From contig JAQCIA010000120.1 of the NCBI GenBank assembly GCA_027620105.1, positions 1 to 6,528 on the forward strand: a DNA stretch of 6,528 nt, given 5' to 3'. Source of the stretch: Verrucomicrobiota bacterium. GTDB lineage: Bacteria > Verrucomicrobiota > Kiritimatiellia > UBA8416 > JAIOPI01. The notes below the pieces were generated by a model that saw only the letters and a list, made by a program, of their open reading frames with translations, made no database searches and had not been told where the DNA came from. The translations under genes and the position numbers were made by a program. Below are positions 1-5,822 of the stretch, piece after piece; the stretch's first letter is position 1; each line of letters begins with the position of its first letter.

Positions 1-690
1 TTGGGGATCGAGGAAGAGACGCTGGTGGTGATCAATTCGGATCACGGCGAAACGCTGTACGATCACGACTGCTACTTCGATCACCACGGCCTCTACGAAT
101 GCACGCTCCACGTGCCGCTGGTGTTCGTGTACCCGGGCAAGATTCCGGCGGGGGGCCGTTTCTCCGACGTCTGCCAGACGAAGGATTTCATGCCGACCAT
201 GCTCGACCTGATGCGGGTGAAGCACAACCTGACGTTCGATGGGCGCAGTCTTGGGCCGCTGATCCGCGGGAAGCCGCGCGCGGTTGAGGCGGAAATCTAC
301 ATCACGGAATGCACCTGGATGCGCAAGCACGGCTGGCGCACGCCGCAGTGGAAATTGATCCATGCGCTGGAGCCGGACTTCCACTTCAAGCCCGAAGTCG
401 AGCTCTATGACCTGGTGCGCGATCCCGGGGAGCTGCACAACGTGGCGGAGCAGGAGCCCGGCGTGGTGGCCATGCTCGAGGCGCGCATGCAGGCCTGGAT
501 CGCGCGGCGCGAGCGGGAGACCGGGCGCAAGGCTCCCATTCACACGAATCTGAACTGGCACGGCCTGGGGTGCGGACCCTTCAAGACCTCGAAACAGGCC
601 TACGACAGCATGCACATCGGTTCGCCGGGGGCCGCCAAGGGACTGCAGGCGCGCGAGCTGCGGACCCAGCGGGGACAGAAGAAACTATGA
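1..690 (+). CDS. Sulfatase (arylsulfatase A-like), C-terminal part, cut by left edge
   Basis: This is the C-terminal 229 codons of a family S1 sulfatase, which hydrolyses sulfate esters, usually on glycans and outside the cytoplasm. The visible part begins inside the alkaline-phosphatase-like fold. NSDHGE (residues 12-17) carries the conserved Asp-His pair that helps bind the catalytic calcium. FDHHGLYE (26-33) followed by HVPLV (37-41) is the next conserved block. LYDLVRDPGELHNVA (135-149) is the typical C-terminal sulfatase motif. The N-terminal half, including the formylglycine signature C/S-x-P-x-R, lies outside the window, so activity and subfamily cannot be judged. The TTG at base 1 is simply an internal codon, not a start. 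The basic C-terminal tail ends at TGA 688-690, which overlaps the ATG of the sulfotransferase downstream. The family assignment is firm; the substrate is unknown. Confidence 0.92.
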   Translation: MGIEEETLVVINSDHGETLYDHDCYFDHHGLYECTLHVPLVFVYPGKIPAGGRFSDVCQTKDFMPTMLDLMRVKHNLTFDGRSLGPLIRGKPRAVEAEIYITECTWMRKHGWRTPQWKLIHALEPDFHFKPEVELYDLVRDPGELHNVAEQEPGVVAMLEARMQAWIARRERETGRKAPIHTNLNWHGLGCGPFKTSKQAYDSMHIGSPGAAKGLQARELRTQRGQKKL

Positions 691-1442
691 TGGTGACCAT
701 TGTGGGCCGGGGGAATTCGGGCACACGCGCCATGTCGCACACCCTCTCAGCCAGCGGTGTCTTCATGGGGTGCCCCCAGAATGACTCGGGCGACCTGCTG
801 CCCCCGAAGGCCATGTATGACGCGTGTCGCGTCATGGCTCGCCATGTGCATTGGAAAGGAGATCTCGATTGGGATTTTCAGGCCCTGCACGCCATGGAGA
901 TTCCGGCCGAATTCACGGACTTGATCCACGCCTACCTCAAGATCGTCCTGGAAAGCCCGGCGCCGCACAAGGGCTGGAAGCTTCCCGAAACGACGCTGGT
1001 GTATCCGTGGATCCGGCGCCTGTTTCCGGACATCAAGTACATCTTCTGGGTGCGCGATCCGCGCGATTGCATCCATGGGCGCCACCTCACGGACGATCTG
1101 GCCGATTTCGGCATCGCCTACCCGCCCACCGCGGACGAGCGGATGCGGCGCGCCATTTCCTGGAAATACCAGTACGACCTGGTCAAGGCCACACCACCGC
1201 CGGCCCATTGGCTGGAATTGCGCTTCGAGGATTTTGTTTTGCGTCAGGACGAGACGCTGACCAGGCTGGAGAAGTTCCTGGGCATTCCCATGGCCCGCAT
1301 CCCCGTCCGTCCCGAATCCGTCGGCCGCTGGCGCCGGGGCGACGAGGGTGCGAGCTTCGATTTTTTTAAACCGGCCTTACATGCCTACGGATATGAGATG
1401 CTTTCCGCCGCCACGTCGGAGAACGCGATGCCGCCATGCTGA
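687..1442 (+). CDS. Sulfotransferase family protein (PAPS-dependent type)
   Basis: This 251-residue protein resembles small bacterial sulfotransferases, which transfer sulfate from 3'-phosphoadenosine 5'-phosphosulfate to a hydroxyl or amine. GRGNSGTR (residues 7-14), directly after the first beta strand, matches the 5'-phosphosulfate-binding loop. YIFWVRDPRDCIHG (118-131) matches the 3'-phosphate-binding strand and helix with its conserved Arg and downstream polar residues. LELRFEDF (176-183) and a late basic RWRRGD (214-219) are also typical of the family. There is no signal peptide, so it probably acts in the cytoplasm. ATG 687 overlaps the sulfatase stop as ATGA; ATG 690 is an equally possible start one codon later. 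The open frame extends upstream to 570, but that part lies inside the sulfatase gene and the PSB loop would no longer be near the N-terminus, so the later start is preferred. The acceptor substrate is unknown. Confidence 0.85.
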   Translation: MMVTIVGRGNSGTRAMSHTLSASGVFMGCPQNDSGDLLPPKAMYDACRVMARHVHWKGDLDWDFQALHAMEIPAEFTDLIHAYLKIVLESPAPHKGWKLPETTLVYPWIRRLFPDIKYIFWVRDPRDCIHGRHLTDDLADFGIAYPPTADERMRRAISWKYQYDLVKATPPPAHWLELRFEDFVLRQDETLTRLEKFLGIPMARIPVRPESVGRWRRGDEGASFDFFKPALHAYGYEMLSAATSENAMPPC

Positions 1443-2428
1443 AAGTCTGCGTGATCGGATTGGGGCCCATCGGCTGCCGGCATGCCGCGATCTATCAGGA
1501 GGATTCGCTGGCGGAGTTGGTCGGCGTCTGCGACTTGCTGCCCGAGCGCGCGAAAGCGGCGGGTGCGCGCTTCCAGGTGCCGTCCTTTGGCGACGTCGGC
1601 CAGATGGTGCGCGCCTTGAAGCCGGACCTGTGCAGCGTCGCCACGGGCGGCCACGAGTATGGCAGCGATCATGCCTTGCCCACGCTCCAGGCGCTCGAGG
1701 GCGGCTGTCACGTGCTGTGCGAAAAACCGATCAGCAACGAGATCGCGCCGGCCGCGGCCATGGTTGCCAAGGCACGCGAGCGGGGACTCTGTCTGGGCGT
1801 CAACTTGAACCACCGCTTCACCCCGGCGGCGGTGCTGGCCAAGCGCTGGGTCGCCGAGGGGCGCCTGGGACATCTGTTGTTCGTGAACATGAGCATGTGG
1901 ATCAAGAATCCCGTCGAGTCGTCGCCCTGGTTTCAAATCAAGGCGCTGCATCCGCACACGGTGGACGTGATGCGCTATTTTTGCGGCGACATCGAGGCCG
2001 TGCATTGTTTCGCCACCAAGGCGCCGGGACGTTCGATCTGGTCCACGGCGCAATTCAATCTGCGTTTCCGCAGCGGCGCGGTGGGCTCGCTCACCGGCAG
2101 CTACGACATCGAGCGCGGCCACCCGATGGAGCGCTGCGAGGTGGCCGGGACGGGCGGTCGTTTCGTGCTCGAGGACATGTGGCGCGAAGTGACGCTGTAC
2201 CCAGCGGGAATCCTGGAGAAAACGGTCTACACGAATCCGCTGTTTGGCGGTATGCGCGATTTCGAGGACACCTTTCGCAACCGCATTCACGCTTTCCTGG
2301 ACGAAGTGTCTCGCGGCGTGCCGCCGGAACAGATCGACGGCTCGGGCGCGGACGGACTGGCGGCGCAGAAGGTTTTGGCGGCGGCGGTGGAGTCGGTGCA
2401 ACGCGGGACGGTGGTGGCGGTGGGATAG
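1436..2428 (+). CDS. Gfo/Idh/MocA family NAD(P)-dependent oxidoreductase
   Basis: This 330-residue protein has the usual family length and layout. The N-terminal Rossmann fold begins VCVIGLGPIGCRHA (residues 4-17) with the GxGxxG dinucleotide-binding motif. The conserved EKP motif is at 96-98 (CEKPIS), where the lysine contacts cofactor and substrate. A C-terminal alpha/beta domain carries LHPHTVDVMRYF (171-182), which occupies the place of the family's catalytic H-x-x-D segment. Members oxidise or reduce hydroxyls of sugars, inositols and sugar derivatives, and many relatives from polysaccharide-degrading bacteria are uncharacterised. No signal peptide is seen, so it is probably cytoplasmic. 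ATG 1436 overlaps the last 7 nt of the sulfotransferase gene, which implies translational coupling. Together with the upstream genes it suggests processing of a sulfated sugar or its breakdown product. The exact substrate cannot be read from sequence. Confidence 0.93.
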   Translation: MLKVCVIGLGPIGCRHAAIYQEDSLAELVGVCDLLPERAKAAGARFQVPSFGDVGQMVRALKPDLCSVATGGHEYGSDHALPTLQALEGGCHVLCEKPISNEIAPAAAMVAKARERGLCLGVNLNHRFTPAAVLAKRWVAEGRLGHLLFVNMSMWIKNPVESSPWFQIKALHPHTVDVMRYFCGDIEAVHCFATKAPGRSIWSTAQFNLRFRSGAVGSLTGSYDIERGHPMERCEVAGTGGRFVLEDMWREVTLYPAGILEKTVYTNPLFGGMRDFEDTFRNRIHAFLDEVSRGVPPEQIDGSGADGLAAQKVLAAAVESVQRGTVVAVG

Positions 2429-2445
2429 GCGGTGCTTTCGGAGGA

Positions 2446-2507
2446 TTTCACGCAGAGGCGCAGCGTTCGCAGAGATGACTCCGCGGTCTCTGCGCCTCTG
2501 CGTGAGA
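2446..2507. repeat. Intergenic inverted repeat with perfect 16-bp arms
   Basis: Bases 2448-2463 (TCACGCAGAGGCGCAG) are the exact reverse complement of 2490-2505 (CTGCGCCTCTGCGTGA). The pairing continues outward to 2446/2507 through one G-T wobble. Inside, GCAGAGA at 2469-2475 can also pair with TCTCTGC at 2487-2493, because each arm is built from a repeated CGCAGAG unit. The element fills most of the 120-bp gap between the oxidoreductase and rhaM. Repeats with this wording are, to my recollection, scattered between genes in planctomycete and verrucomicrobial genomes; that is memory, not a search. As RNA it would form a strong hairpin and could protect or attenuate the transcript. No U-tract follows, so a classical terminator is unlikely. 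Confidence 0.85.
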
Positions 2508-2536
2508 TGCCTGGGGTGCGGACGATGGCCCGCCAT

Positions 2537-2541
2537 AGGAG
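2537..2541 (+). promoter_or_regulatory. Ribosome binding site of rhaM
   Basis: AGGAG lies 7 nt before ATG 2549. It selects that start over the earlier in-frame ATG at 2432 and places the translated product at exactly the family's normal N-terminus (MIRKAF). Confidence 0.85.
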
Positions 2542-2548
2542 ATCAACC

Positions 2549-2863
2549 ATGATTCGTAAGGCATTCGTCATGTCGGTTCATGCGGGGCAGGAAGCGGAGT
2601 ACGAGCGGCGCCACCGGCCAATCTGGCCTGAGCTGGAGCAGACGCTGAAGGCCCACGGCGTGCACAACTATTCGATCTTTCTGCATCCGCAAACCCGGCA
2701 GCTTTTCGGCTACGCCGAGATTGAGGATGAGGCGCGCTGGGCGGCGATTGCGCAAACGCCGGCGTGCCGCAAGTGGTGGACCCACATGCAGGACCTCATG
2801 CCGGCCAATCCGGATCACAGCCCCCAGTCGCTCGACCTGCGCGAGGTCTTTCATATCGACTAG
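2549..2863 (+). CDS. rhaM: L-rhamnose mutarotase
   Basis: The product interconverts the alpha and beta anomers of L-rhamnopyranose, feeding the correct anomer into rhamnose isomerisation in the cytoplasm. It is 104 residues long, the same as E. coli RhaM (YiiL), and aligns with it without gaps over the key region from memory. Tyr18 and the proton-donor His22 lie in YERRHRPIWPEL (18-29). Tyr41 lies in HNYSIF (39-44). The Trp76-Trp77 pair is in CRKWW, followed by the family-typical MPANPD (84-89). The start is fixed by AGGAG at 2537-2541. It lies 120 bp after the oxidoreductase, separated by a strong inverted repeat, so it may be co-transcribed or separately tuned. No other rhamnose genes (isomerase, kinase, aldolase) are in the window. 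Its presence beside sulfatase and sulfotransferase genes hints at a rhamnose-containing sulfated glycan; that link is inference. Confidence 0.96.
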   Translation: MIRKAFVMSVHAGQEAEYERRHRPIWPELEQTLKAHGVHNYSIFLHPQTRQLFGYAEIEDEARWAAIAQTPACRKWWTHMQDLMPANPDHSPQSLDLREVFHID

Positions 2864-2866
2864 CGC

Positions 2867-2887
2867 GGCTGCCGGCGAAAGGTAGCC
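2867..2887 (+). terminator. Possible hairpin after rhaM (no U-tract)
   Basis: GGCTGCC (2867-2873) pairs with GGTAGCC (2881-2887), including one G-T wobble, around the 7-nt loop GGCGAAA. The hairpin begins 3 nt after the rhaM stop. No run of T follows, so it is at best a weak or factor-assisted terminator or a 3'-end stabiliser. Confidence 0.3.
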
Positions 2888-2896
2888 GGCGAAAGG
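2871..2896. repeat. 12-bp direct repeat, two copies
   Basis: GCCGGCGAAAGG occurs at 2871-2882 and again at 2885-2896, separated by TA. The second copy abuts the left end of the 33-bp inverted-repeat element exactly. It may be a small tandem duplication or an insertion/excision footprint. The sequence after the right end of the element (TCCTATGG) does not repeat it, so it is not a normal target-site duplication. Confidence 0.7.
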
Positions 2897-3081
2897 GTCA
2901 CGCCTCGTCATGCGATTCCGCTGAAAAAGGCCAGCGTCGCATAATGTGCAAAAAGCTTTCGTGCAAGAATGCCCCGAGAACCGGTTAGCGCGACCCGGCC
3001 CTTTGTGATTTGATCCCCCCGCCTTTTGCTATTTCCGAAAAACGCAGACTTTTTCAGCGGAATCGCATGACGAGACGTGAC
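2897..3081. mobile_element. MITE-like 185-bp element with 33-bp terminal inverted repeats
   Basis: Bases 2897-2929 are the reverse complement of 3049-3081 at 32 of 33 positions; the one mismatch is C2903 against A3075. The arms start GTCACG outside and end GAAAAAG inside. They enclose about 119 bp with no convincing reading frame. Long, nearly perfect terminal inverted repeats around a short non-coding core are the hallmark of a miniature inverted-repeat transposable element or an internally deleted insertion sequence. No target-site duplication is evident at the ends. Alternatively it could be a large regulatory or structured-RNA hairpin, but the length and fidelity of the arms favour a transposon relic. 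The IS family is not recognised. Confidence 0.7.
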
Positions 3082-3114
3082 TCCTATGGCCAATTCCCGC
3101 TTCGGTAACATCCA

Positions 3115-3333
3115 ATGTGGCGCAATTCGCTGGCTGCGATTTGGCATGACAGCCAGATTCGGGGTCGGTATACAAAGGTTGATCACAGTACGTTTCTTAC
3201 CATCGCGGAGGACGCCGGAACCAAACTTGCCGCTTTCTTGGACCTGCTAGCACCTTCGTCGACGGTAGACGTTGAGCCAGTAAAGGCGCACCTGCGTGCC
3301 GTGCTGGCCATGCGCTCCGGGCTGAGCGATTAA
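3115..3333 (+). CDS. Doubtful small ORF, unknown
   Basis: This frame encodes 72 residues from ATG 3115 to TAA 3331-3333 and resembles no family I recognise. The second half reads like a helical soluble segment (LAAFLDLLAPSS, then VKAHLRAVLAMRS). No Shine-Dalgarno sequence precedes the ATG, and an in-frame TAA at 3106-3108 blocks extension upstream. Codon use is less GC-biased than in the flanking genes. An overlapping frame from ATG 3086 is also open to 3253, which weakens the case for either. The best guess is a remnant of a gene disrupted near the mobile element, or chance. Expression is not supported by anything visible. Confidence 0.25.
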   Translation: MWRNSLAAIWHDSQIRGRYTKVDHSTFLTIAEDAGTKLAAFLDLLAPSSTVDVEPVKAHLRAVLAMRSGLSD

Positions 3334-3491
3334 CCGAGATGAATAGCGCGTGCAGAGGAGACGCAACGCACCCTAATCTTTCGCTCTAATCGGGTGCCAG
3401 AAAACGAAATTTGCGGGAACAGCATCCGATAATAAAACGTGCTGGCATCTCTGATAGAACAAGCCACACGAAGACGTGTAAGGACCAAACC
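3334..3491 (+). promoter_or_regulatory. Leader region before the AlgX-like gene
   Basis: This 158-bp stretch is the only substantial non-coding DNA directly before the acetyl-related gene group, so its promoter probably lies here. A GATAAT at 3428-3433 (overlapping TAATAA at 3430-3435) resembles a -10 box, but I see no good -35 hexamer at the right distance. ACACG at 3466-3470 pairs with CGTGT at 3475-3479 around AAGA, giving a 5-bp hairpin immediately before the ribosome binding site. The promoter itself is a guess. Confidence 0.3.
3480..3484 (+). promoter_or_regulatory. Ribosome binding site of the AlgX-like gene
   Basis: AAGGA ends 7 nt before ATG 3492. It favours this ATG over the in-frame TTG at 3411, which would add 27 polar residues ahead of the signal peptide. 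Confidence 0.75.
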
Positions 3492-4505
3492 ATGCATAAG
3501 CTAACGATCTGTAGTCTCTTCATCACGTTCTGCTGCTTTACCACCTGCGTCGCGACCGGCGAAGGCCCGGCTGCAACCTTTCGCGCGGAATGCGCGACAC
3601 TCTCGGCCGAGGGCGATGCCATGGCCATCCCGGGCTCGGACGGTTGGCTCTTTCTGCGCTCCGAACTACGCCACATCGGGGTGGGACAGTTCTGGGGCGA
3701 GGCCGCGCCCAAAGTCTCCAAAGCGAATTCTCCCGACAAGGCCGATCCGCTGCCCGCGATCATCGATTTCAACGAGCAACTGAAGAAGGCCGGGATCACC
3801 CTCATCCTGATGCCGGTTCCGTGCAAGGCCCTCGTTCATCCGGAGAAACTCGGCGGCCCGGCCGAGGGACGGATCGACGCTGTGCACCAGGAGTTCTATA
3901 AGGAGCTCGCCGCCAAGGGCGTGATGGTGCTCGATTTGGCCGAGGCGTTCGCGAAAGAAAAGGCCAAGGAGCCCCTACTCTATTGCAAGACCGACACGCA
4001 CTGGTCGCCCTACGCCTGCGAACTGGCCGCGAAGCTGGTCAAGGAGCGACTCGGCGCGCCCGCGTGGCTGGAGGCCAAGCCGGGCGCTTTCACAACTTCG
4101 GTCGAAACGCGGAACATCGTCGGCGACCTCACGGACGGTCAGGGTTCCGAGGATCTCCCGGTGCGGGTGGTGACCAGCGCGGACGGCTCCGAACTCACGG
4201 ACAAGGCAAGCCCGGTCCTCCTGCTTGGCGACAGCCACACGCTCGTCTTCCATACTGGCCAGGAACTGCACGGCACGGGCGCCGGCCTCGCCGACCAGCT
4301 CGCGGCCGAACTCGGCATCGCTGTGGATGTGATCGGCGTGCGCGGCTCAGGCGCCACGCCGGCCCGCGTCAATCTGCTGCGCCGCGCCAAGGCGGATTCC
4401 ACCTACCTCGCGGGCAAGCAGGCGGTCGTCTGGTGCTTCACGGCGCGCGAGTTCACCGAGAGTTCCGGCTGGTCGCTCGTGCCGGTCCCGGCGACAACCC
4501 CCTAA
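3492..4505 (+). CDS. Secreted AlgX/AlgJ-like SGNH-hydrolase-fold protein (putative polysaccharide O-acetyltransferase)
   Basis: This 337-residue protein has an N-terminal hydrophobic signal (residues 2-21, cysteine-rich and ending FTTCVATG; the Cys at 19 could make it a lipoprotein, though the lipobox is poor). The mature part follows the AlgX/AlgJ plan. SDGWLFL (49-55) opens the domain, FNEQLKKAGITLILMPVPCKA (93-113) is the first Rossmann-like strand and helix, and KTDTHWSP (166-173) matches the family's D-x-H-W catalytic pair (Asp168, His170). LLLGDSHT (243-250) supplies the nucleophile Ser248, and a late WCFTAREF (314-321) is typical. AlgX and AlgJ transfer or help transfer acetyl groups to alginate in the periplasm, normally with a membrane MBOAT protein, AlgI, which is not in this window. 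Other members of the fold are esterases, so transfer versus hydrolysis is open. It heads a tight three-gene group, 19 nt before the deacetylase gene. Confidence 0.77.
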   Translation: MHKLTICSLFITFCCFTTCVATGEGPAATFRAECATLSAEGDAMAIPGSDGWLFLRSELRHIGVGQFWGEAAPKVSKANSPDKADPLPAIIDFNEQLKKAGITLILMPVPCKALVHPEKLGGPAEGRIDAVHQEFYKELAAKGVMVLDLAEAFAKEKAKEPLLYCKTDTHWSPYACELAAKLVKERLGAPAWLEAKPGAFTTSVETRNIVGDLTDGQGSEDLPVRVVTSADGSELTDKASPVLLLGDSHTLVFHTGQELHGTGAGLADQLAAELGIAVDVIGVRGSGATPARVNLLRRAKADSTYLAGKQAVVWCFTAREFTESSGWSLVPVPATTP

Positions 4506-4510
4506 CCCTC

Positions 4511-4515
4511 AGGAG
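4511..4515 (+). promoter_or_regulatory. Ribosome binding site supporting the long start of the deacetylase gene
   Basis: AGGAG lies 9 nt before ATG 4525, just after the AlgX-like stop. No comparable motif precedes the later in-frame ATGs at 4618 and 4687, so it supports the long form despite that form's unusual N-terminus. Confidence 0.65.
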
Positions 4516-4524
4516 CCTATTCTC

Positions 4525-5805
4525 ATGCTGCTCAATCACGGACTTTGGTACACACGGCCTGGCTTCGAGCCCACCTGCCTTCCCTTGGGTTTACTGCATC
4601 GAGCGCGGACCCGCGAGATGATCTGCCCTGTCCTGAGCCAGCCAGATCCGGCCCGACACCTGGGGCCCTGCGGCTCAACGTTTCGCATGTGCGCCGCGCT
4701 GTTGGCCGGCCTCTTCTTCAGCGCCGCACGCACCCTTTACGCGGCGGATCCCGCCCCGCCAGCCGCCCTCGCGTCTCCCGCGCCGCAGGCGGAAGGCGAG
4801 CCGTCCGCCGCCCCGGCCACGGGCTACTTCACGCATCCCGCCTTCCTTGAGCACCGGACCGGCGAGGGCCACCCCGAGCGTCCGGAACGGCTGGTGGCCA
4901 TCGAGACCGAACTACGCAAGCAGGGCCTCTGGGACCGCCTGGCGCATCCCCTACCCGCGCCGGCGTCCACGGATACCATCGGCCTCGTCCACGGTGCGGA
5001 CTACATCGCCAATGCCCGCAAGGATATCGCGGCCGGCCGCGGCGTGCTCACCACCGGCGACACCTCGGTCTCGCCGGGAAGCTGGGAAGCCGCCATCCTC
5101 GCCGCCGGCGCGGTCTGCGACGCGGTGGACGCCGTTCTCACCGGGAAGCTGCGCAACGCCTTCTGCGCCGTACGCCCGCCCGGCCACCACGCCACGCCGG
5201 ACCGGGGCATGGGCTTTTGTGTGTTCAACAATGTGGCCGTCGGCGCCCGGCACGCGCTGCGCGCCCGCGGCCTCGAGCGGGTCATGGTCATTGACTGGGA
5301 TGTGCATCACGGCAACGGCACCCAGGATGCTTTCTGGACCGACGGGGCTGTCCTGCAGTTCCACACCCAGGAGCGGGATATCTACCCCGGCAGCGGCCAG
5401 GCGGACGAGCGGGGCGCGGGCGCGGCCGAAGGGCGCATCCTGAATTTCCCGCTCGAACGCGGTAGCGGCATCGCGGTCTTCGAGAAGCTCTATACCGAAC
5501 ACCTCGCGCCCGCGGCGCGGGCGTTCAAGCCACAGCTGATCCTGATCTCGGCCGGATATGACTCCCACGCCGACGATCCTCTCGGCGGGCTAGGACTGCG
5601 GACCGAGGACTACGGCCATCTGACGCGGATCGTCCTCAATCTGGCCGACGAACTGTGCCAGGGACGGGTGGTGATCGCACTCGAAGGCGGCTACAACCTG
5701 AACGCCCTCGGCGCGTCCGCGGCCGCCACGGTCGCCGAACTCGAAGCCCGCGGACGCCAGGCCCGCCCCACGCCCATCAGCCCGATAAATACTCCGGAAA
5801 AATAA
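4525..5805 (+). CDS. Histone deacetylase-family amidohydrolase with apparent export signal
   Basis: The 426-residue product is a zinc-dependent deacetylase of the arginase/HDAC fold, resembling bacterial class II HDAC-like and acetylpolyamine amidohydrolases. It has the entry motif GHPERPERL (115-123) and RPPGHHA (217-223) with the tandem catalytic histidines 221-222. DWDVHHGNGTQ (257-267) supplies zinc ligands Asp259 and His261, and GYDSHADDPLGG (344-355) supplies Asp346. EGGYN (387-391) contains the transition-state Tyr390, so all key residues are present. Before the domain is a hydrophobic run MCAALLAGLFFSAARTLYA (55-73), then a Pro/Ala-rich linker (75-98), as in an exported protein; most bacterial relatives are cytoplasmic. 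The start is uncertain. ATG 4525 has the ribosome binding site but puts 54 residues before the hydrophobic run, while ATG 4618 or 4687 would give a more ordinary signal peptide. The likely job is removal of N-acetyl groups from a small amine or amino sugar; the substrate is unknown. Confidence 0.9.
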   Translation: MLLNHGLWYTRPGFEPTCLPLGLLHRARTREMICPVLSQPDPARHLGPCGSTFRMCAALLAGLFFSAARTLYAADPAPPAALASPAPQAEGEPSAAPATGYFTHPAFLEHRTGEGHPERPERLVAIETELRKQGLWDRLAHPLPAPASTDTIGLVHGADYIANARKDIAAGRGVLTTGDTSVSPGSWEAAILAAGAVCDAVDAVLTGKLRNAFCAVRPPGHHATPDRGMGFCVFNNVAVGARHALRARGLERVMVIDWDVHHGNGTQDAFWTDGAVLQFHTQERDIYPGSGQADERGAGAAEGRILNFPLERGSGIAVFEKLYTEHLAPAARAFKPQLILISAGYDSHADDPLGGLGLRTEDYGHLTRIVLNLADELCQGRVVIALEGGYNLNALGASAAATVAELEARGRQARPTPISPINTPEK

Positions 5806-5822
5806 CCCAAGGAAAATTCCCG

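Noticed and set aside
1348..2478. Long + strand frame (376 codons) overlapping the oxidoreductase
   Set aside because: The translation is low-complexity Gly/Arg-rich and lacks any domain, whereas the alternative frame encodes an intact oxidoreductase.
1385..2536. Long open frame on the - strand (383 codons)
   Set aside because: It lies opposite the clearly functional Gfo/Idh/MocA gene and its product is Arg/His-rich with no recognisable motif; it is a shadow caused by high GC.
2764..2988. Frame of 74 codons running from inside rhaM through the left arm of the inverted repeat
   Set aside because: Basic, low-complexity product with no ribosome binding site, overlapping an intact conserved gene.
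2446..3081. CRISPR array or tRNA/rRNA gene
   Set aside because: The repeats here are inverted or a single 12-bp duplication, with no regular spacers. I saw no cloverleaf or rRNA-like sequence in the window.
3411..3491. TTG 3411 as start of the AlgX-like protein
   Set aside because: It would add 27 polar residues before the signal peptide and lacks a Shine-Dalgarno sequence; ATG 3492 has AAGGA at good spacing.
3983..4621. + strand frame of 212 codons overlapping the AlgX-like gene and the start of the deacetylase
   Set aside because: Arg/Gly/Pro-rich shadow translation. The other frames contain the D-x-H-W and GDSH motifs and the proper gene boundary.
4951..5568. - strand frame of 205 codons opposite the deacetylase
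   Set aside because: No motif or ribosome binding site, and it is complementary to conserved HDAC catalytic blocks.
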